Shown: one piece after another, positions 29,860 through 32,199 of the stretch | Layout of the letters: the number at the start of each line of letters is the position of its first letter | Numbering within the stretch: position 1 is the first letter of the stretch | Origin: Thermus oshimai DSM 12092 | GTDB taxonomy: Bacteria > Deinococcota > Deinococci > Deinococcales > Thermaceae | Reading direction: 5' to 3' | Assembly (NCBI RefSeq): GCF_000373145.1 | Contig: NZ_KB890606.1 | Coordinates: forward strand, 1 to 32,199 | DNA: 32,199 nt | Made by a program: the position numbers and the translations under genes | The notes under the pieces: generated by a model | Databases searched by the model: none | The model's input: the letters and a program-made list of their open reading frames with translations, nothing else | What the model was told of the DNA's origin: nothing

Positions 29860-31419
29860 ATGTTGGAGCTGCCCGAGCGCTACAACGTGAGCACGGTCCT
29901 GGACAGGAACCTGGAGGCGGGCCGGGAGGCCAAGGCGGCCGTGTGCTGGGACGGGGGGGAGCTTACCTACGGGGAGCTCTACCGCCGGGCCTGCGCTTTC
30001 GGGCGGGCGCTAAGGGCCCTGGGCGTACGTCGGGAGGAGCGGGTCCTCCTCGTCTTGGACGACACCTGGGCCTTTCCCGTGGCCTTCTTGGGGGCCATCC
30101 GCCTGGGGGCGGTACCCATCCCCGTGAACCCCCTCCTCCGGGCGGAGGAGTACCGCTACTTCCTGGAGGACAGCTACGCCCGGGTGGTGGTGACGGAGGC
30201 CGGTCTGGCCCCCAAGATCCTGGAGGCCCTAAAGGGGCTTTCGGACCGGACCCTCCTGGTCCTGGGGGAGCCCCTCCCCGAGGCCCCTCCGGGCCTCCCG
30301 GTCCACCGTCTGGAGGAGCTCCTGGAGGCCCATGCGGGGGAGCTTCTCCCCGCGGATACCCACCGGGACGACATGGCCTTCTGGCTCTACAGCTCTGGCT
30401 CCACCGGCCGGCCCAAGGGGGTGGTCCACCTGCAGCACGACATCCCCTACACCTGCGAGACCTACGCCAAGCACGTTCTCGCCATCTCTGAGGCCGACAT
30501 CACCTTCTCCGCCTCCAAGCTCTTCCACGCCTACGGCCTAGGCAACAACCTCTCTTTTCCCTACTGGGTGGGGGCCACCACTGTTCTCCTCCACGGGCGG
30601 CCCACCCCGGAAGCGGTTCTGAGCACCATCGAGCGCTTCCGCCCCACCCTCTTCTTCACCGTTCCCACCCTCTACAACGCCATCCTCAACCATCCCGGGG
30701 CTAAGGGAAGGGACGTGAGCTCCATCCGGCTTTGCGTCTCAGCGGCGGAGCCCCTGCCCCCCGAGATCTGGCGGCGCTGGAAGGAGACCTTCGGCCTGGT
30801 GATCCTGGACGGGGTGGGTTCCACGGAAATGCTCCACATCTACTGCTCCAACACCCTGAAGGACCTGAAACCCGGCTCCTCGGGGAAGCCCGTTCCCGGT
30901 TACGAGCTCAGGGTCCTCTCCCCTGAGGGCCACCCCGTACCCCCGGGGGAGGCCGGGGACCTTTACGTGAAAGGGGACAGCGCCTTGGCCTTCTACTGGC
31001 ACCACCACGAGAAGACCAAGCGCGCCCTCCAGGGGGAGTGGTTCTATACGGGGGACCGGTACCGGGTGGACGAGGAGGGGTTCTACTGGTACGAGGGCCG
31101 GAGCGACGACATGATCAAGGTCAAGGGGCTCTGGGTCTCTCCCATCGAGGTGGAGAACGCCCTCATGGAGCACCCTGCGGTACGGGAAGCGGCGGTGGTG
31201 GGGGTCCAGGTGGAGGGCCTGACCCGCATCAAGGCCTACGTCATCCTCAAGGCCGGCCACGCCCCCAGCGAGGCCCTGACCCAGGAACTCCAGGAGTGGT
31301 GCAAGGCCCGGCTCCGTCCCTACCAGTACCCCGAGTTCGTGGTCTACGTGGAGGACTTCCCCCGCACCGCCACGGGAAAGGTCCAGCGCTTCAAGCTCCG
31401 GGAACTTCAGGAGGCCTAG
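29860..31419 (+). CDS. Benzoate-CoA ligase-family aryl-CoA synthetase
   Basis: A 519-residue adenylate-forming enzyme: L-Y-S-S-G-S-T-G-R-P-K-G (176-187), the A8 hinge D-D-M-I-K-V-K-G-L-W-V-S-P-I-E-V-E and the A10 lysine (Lys507 in T-A-T-G-K-V-Q-R). The N-terminal R-Y-N-V-S-T-V-L-D-R-N-L and the L-F-H-A-Y-G-L-G-N-N-L-S-F-P region are of the benzoate-CoA ligase (BadA/BclA) type, not of PaaK type. It may activate benzoate, phenylacetate or a related acid; no benzoyl-CoA ring enzymes are in the window. Confidence 0.85.
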   Translation: MLELPERYNVSTVLDRNLEAGREAKAAVCWDGGELTYGELYRRACAFGRALRALGVRREERVLLVLDDTWAFPVAFLGAIRLGAVPIPVNPLLRAEEYRYFLEDSYARVVVTEAGLAPKILEALKGLSDRTLLVLGEPLPEAPPGLPVHRLEELLEAHAGELLPADTHRDDMAFWLYSSGSTGRPKGVVHLQHDIPYTCETYAKHVLAISEADITFSASKLFHAYGLGNNLSFPYWVGATTVLLHGRPTPEAVLSTIERFRPTLFFTVPTLYNAILNHPGAKGRDVSSIRLCVSAAEPLPPEIWRRWKETFGLVILDGVGSTEMLHIYCSNTLKDLKPGSSGKPVPGYELRVLSPEGHPVPPGEAGDLYVKGDSALAFYWHHHEKTKRALQGEWFYTGDRYRVDEEGFYWYEGRSDDMIKVKGLWVSPIEVENALMEHPAVREAAVVGVQVEGLTRIKAYVILKAGHAPSEALTQELQEWCKARLRPYQYPEFVVYVEDFPRTATGKVQRFKLRELQEA

Positions 31420-31420
31420 G

Positions 31421-32199
31421 GTGCCCGAAGCCTGGATCGTGGAAGCGGTCAGAACCCCCATCGGCAAGCACGGGGGGGCCTTGAGCCCCGTGCGCCCCGA
31501 CGACCTCCTGGCCCACGCCCTACAGGCCCTCATGGACCGCGCCGGCGTGCCCAAAGAGGAGGTGGAGGACGTCTACGCCGGCTGCGCCAACCAGGCCGGG
31601 GAGGACAACCGCAACGTGGCCCGCATGGCCCTCCTCCTCGCCGGCTTCCCCGTGGAGGTGGCGGGCTGCACCGTGAACCGCCTCTGCGGCAGCGGCCTGG
31701 AGGCCGTGGCCCAGGCCACCCGGGCCATCTGGGCCGGGGAAGGCCAGGTCTACATCGGCAGCGGCGTGGAGAGCATGTCCCGTGCCCCCTGGGTCCTCCC
31801 CAAAAGCGAGCGCCCCTTCCCCACCGGGAACCTCACCCTCTACGACACCACCCTGGGCTGGCGCCTGGTGAACCCGAGGATGCAGGCCCTCTACGGCACG
31901 GAGAGCATGGGGGAGACGGCGGAGAACCTGGCGGAGATGTACGGGATCCCCCGGGAGGAGCAGGACCGCTTCGCCCTCCTCTCCCACCGGAAGGCGGTCC
32001 GGGCCTGGAGGGAGGGGCGCTTCCAGCGGGAGGTGGTCCCCGTGCCCGTGAAAAGGGGGAAGGAGGAGGTCCTGGTGGAGCGGGACGAGGGCCCCAGGGA
32101 GGACACCTCCTTAGAGAAGCTGGCCCTCCTCCGCCCCGTCTTCCGGGAAGGGGGGACCGTGACCGCGGGGAACGCTAGCCCCCTAAACGACGGGGCGGC
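31421..32199 (+). CDS. Acetyl-CoA acyltransferase (thiolase, PaaJ/PcaF-like), cut by window end
   Basis: The frame starts at GTG 31421, 1 base after the ligase stop, and stays open to the window end (about 259 codons). It reads A-W-I-V-E-A-V-R-T-P-I-G, has the catalytic cysteine Cys89 in V-N-R-L-C-G-S-G-L-E-A and near the end T-A-G-N-A-S-P-L-N-D-G-A, all thiolase marks. In the paa pathway PaaJ splits 3-oxoadipyl-CoA and a related intermediate. The C-terminal half, with the second Cys and His, lies outside. Confidence 0.88.
   Translation, partial: MPEAWIVEAVRTPIGKHGGALSPVRPDDLLAHALQALMDRAGVPKEEVEDVYAGCANQAGEDNRNVARMALLLAGFPVEVAGCTVNRLCGSGLEAVAQATRAIWAGEGQVYIGSGVESMSRAPWVLPKSERPFPTGNLTLYDTTLGWRLVNPRMQALYGTESMGETAENLAEMYGIPREEQDRFALLSHRKAVRAWREGRFQREVVPVPVKRGKEEVLVERDEGPREDTSLEKLALLRPVFREGGTVTAGNASPLNDGA

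Overview
The window looks like a chromosomal segment of a Thermus species. The reasons are very high GC with G/C-ending codons, frequent GTG/TTG starts, strong GGAGGTGA-type ribosome binding sites, and a phenylacetate (paa) cluster with a TetR repressor of the kind known from T. thermophilus. Identification is by reading only; no database was searched.

Left part (1-12.4 kb): an accessory island. After the tail of an IS630-type transposase comes a five-gene leftward operon, in transcription order: UvrD-like SF1 helicase, one-polypeptide type ISP restriction-modification enzyme (nuclease, SF2 helicase, N6-adenine methylase, target recognition), DndC-like PP-loop/Fe-S sulfurtransferase, NurA-like nuclease and HerA-like ATPase. 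The start/stop spacings (ATGA overlaps, 21 and 27 bp gaps) say the five are co-expressed. This is the best candidate for an undescribed (probably anti-phage) system. A good leftward promoter at about 12.37 kb transcribes first a two-repeat type I-E-like CRISPR remnant and a 16-bp perfect hairpin, then the operon. A degenerate inverted copy of the CRISPR-like repeat sits directly after the last stop codon.

Middle (12.5-17.1 kb): a junkyard and stability zone. It holds a broken small gene, two small hypothetical genes, a frameshifted IS256-family element with recognisable terminal repeats, a decayed reading frame beside it, and a three-gene leftward toxin-antitoxin-chaperone module (HigB-like, HigA-like, SecB-like).

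Right part (17.1-32.2 kb): aromatic acid catabolism. A rightward operon encodes phenylacetyl-CoA epoxidase components (paaA, a PaaD DUF59 domain, two tandem small PaaB-like proteins, paaC, a separate PaaD-type zinc ribbon), a crotonase and a PaaY-like protein. A convergent leftward operon carries an aldehyde dehydrogenase, enoyl-CoA hydratase and the TetR repressor PaaR. Divergent from it runs a branched-chain-type ABC transporter (livK, livH, livM and a fused livG-livF), then a second aldehyde dehydrogenase, a benzoate-CoA-ligase-like enzyme and the start of a thiolase. Three copies of a TTTAnC-TGACCGG operator sit inside the promoters of the three operons, so one repressor probably controls uptake, CoA activation, ring epoxidation and beta-oxidation-like steps together.
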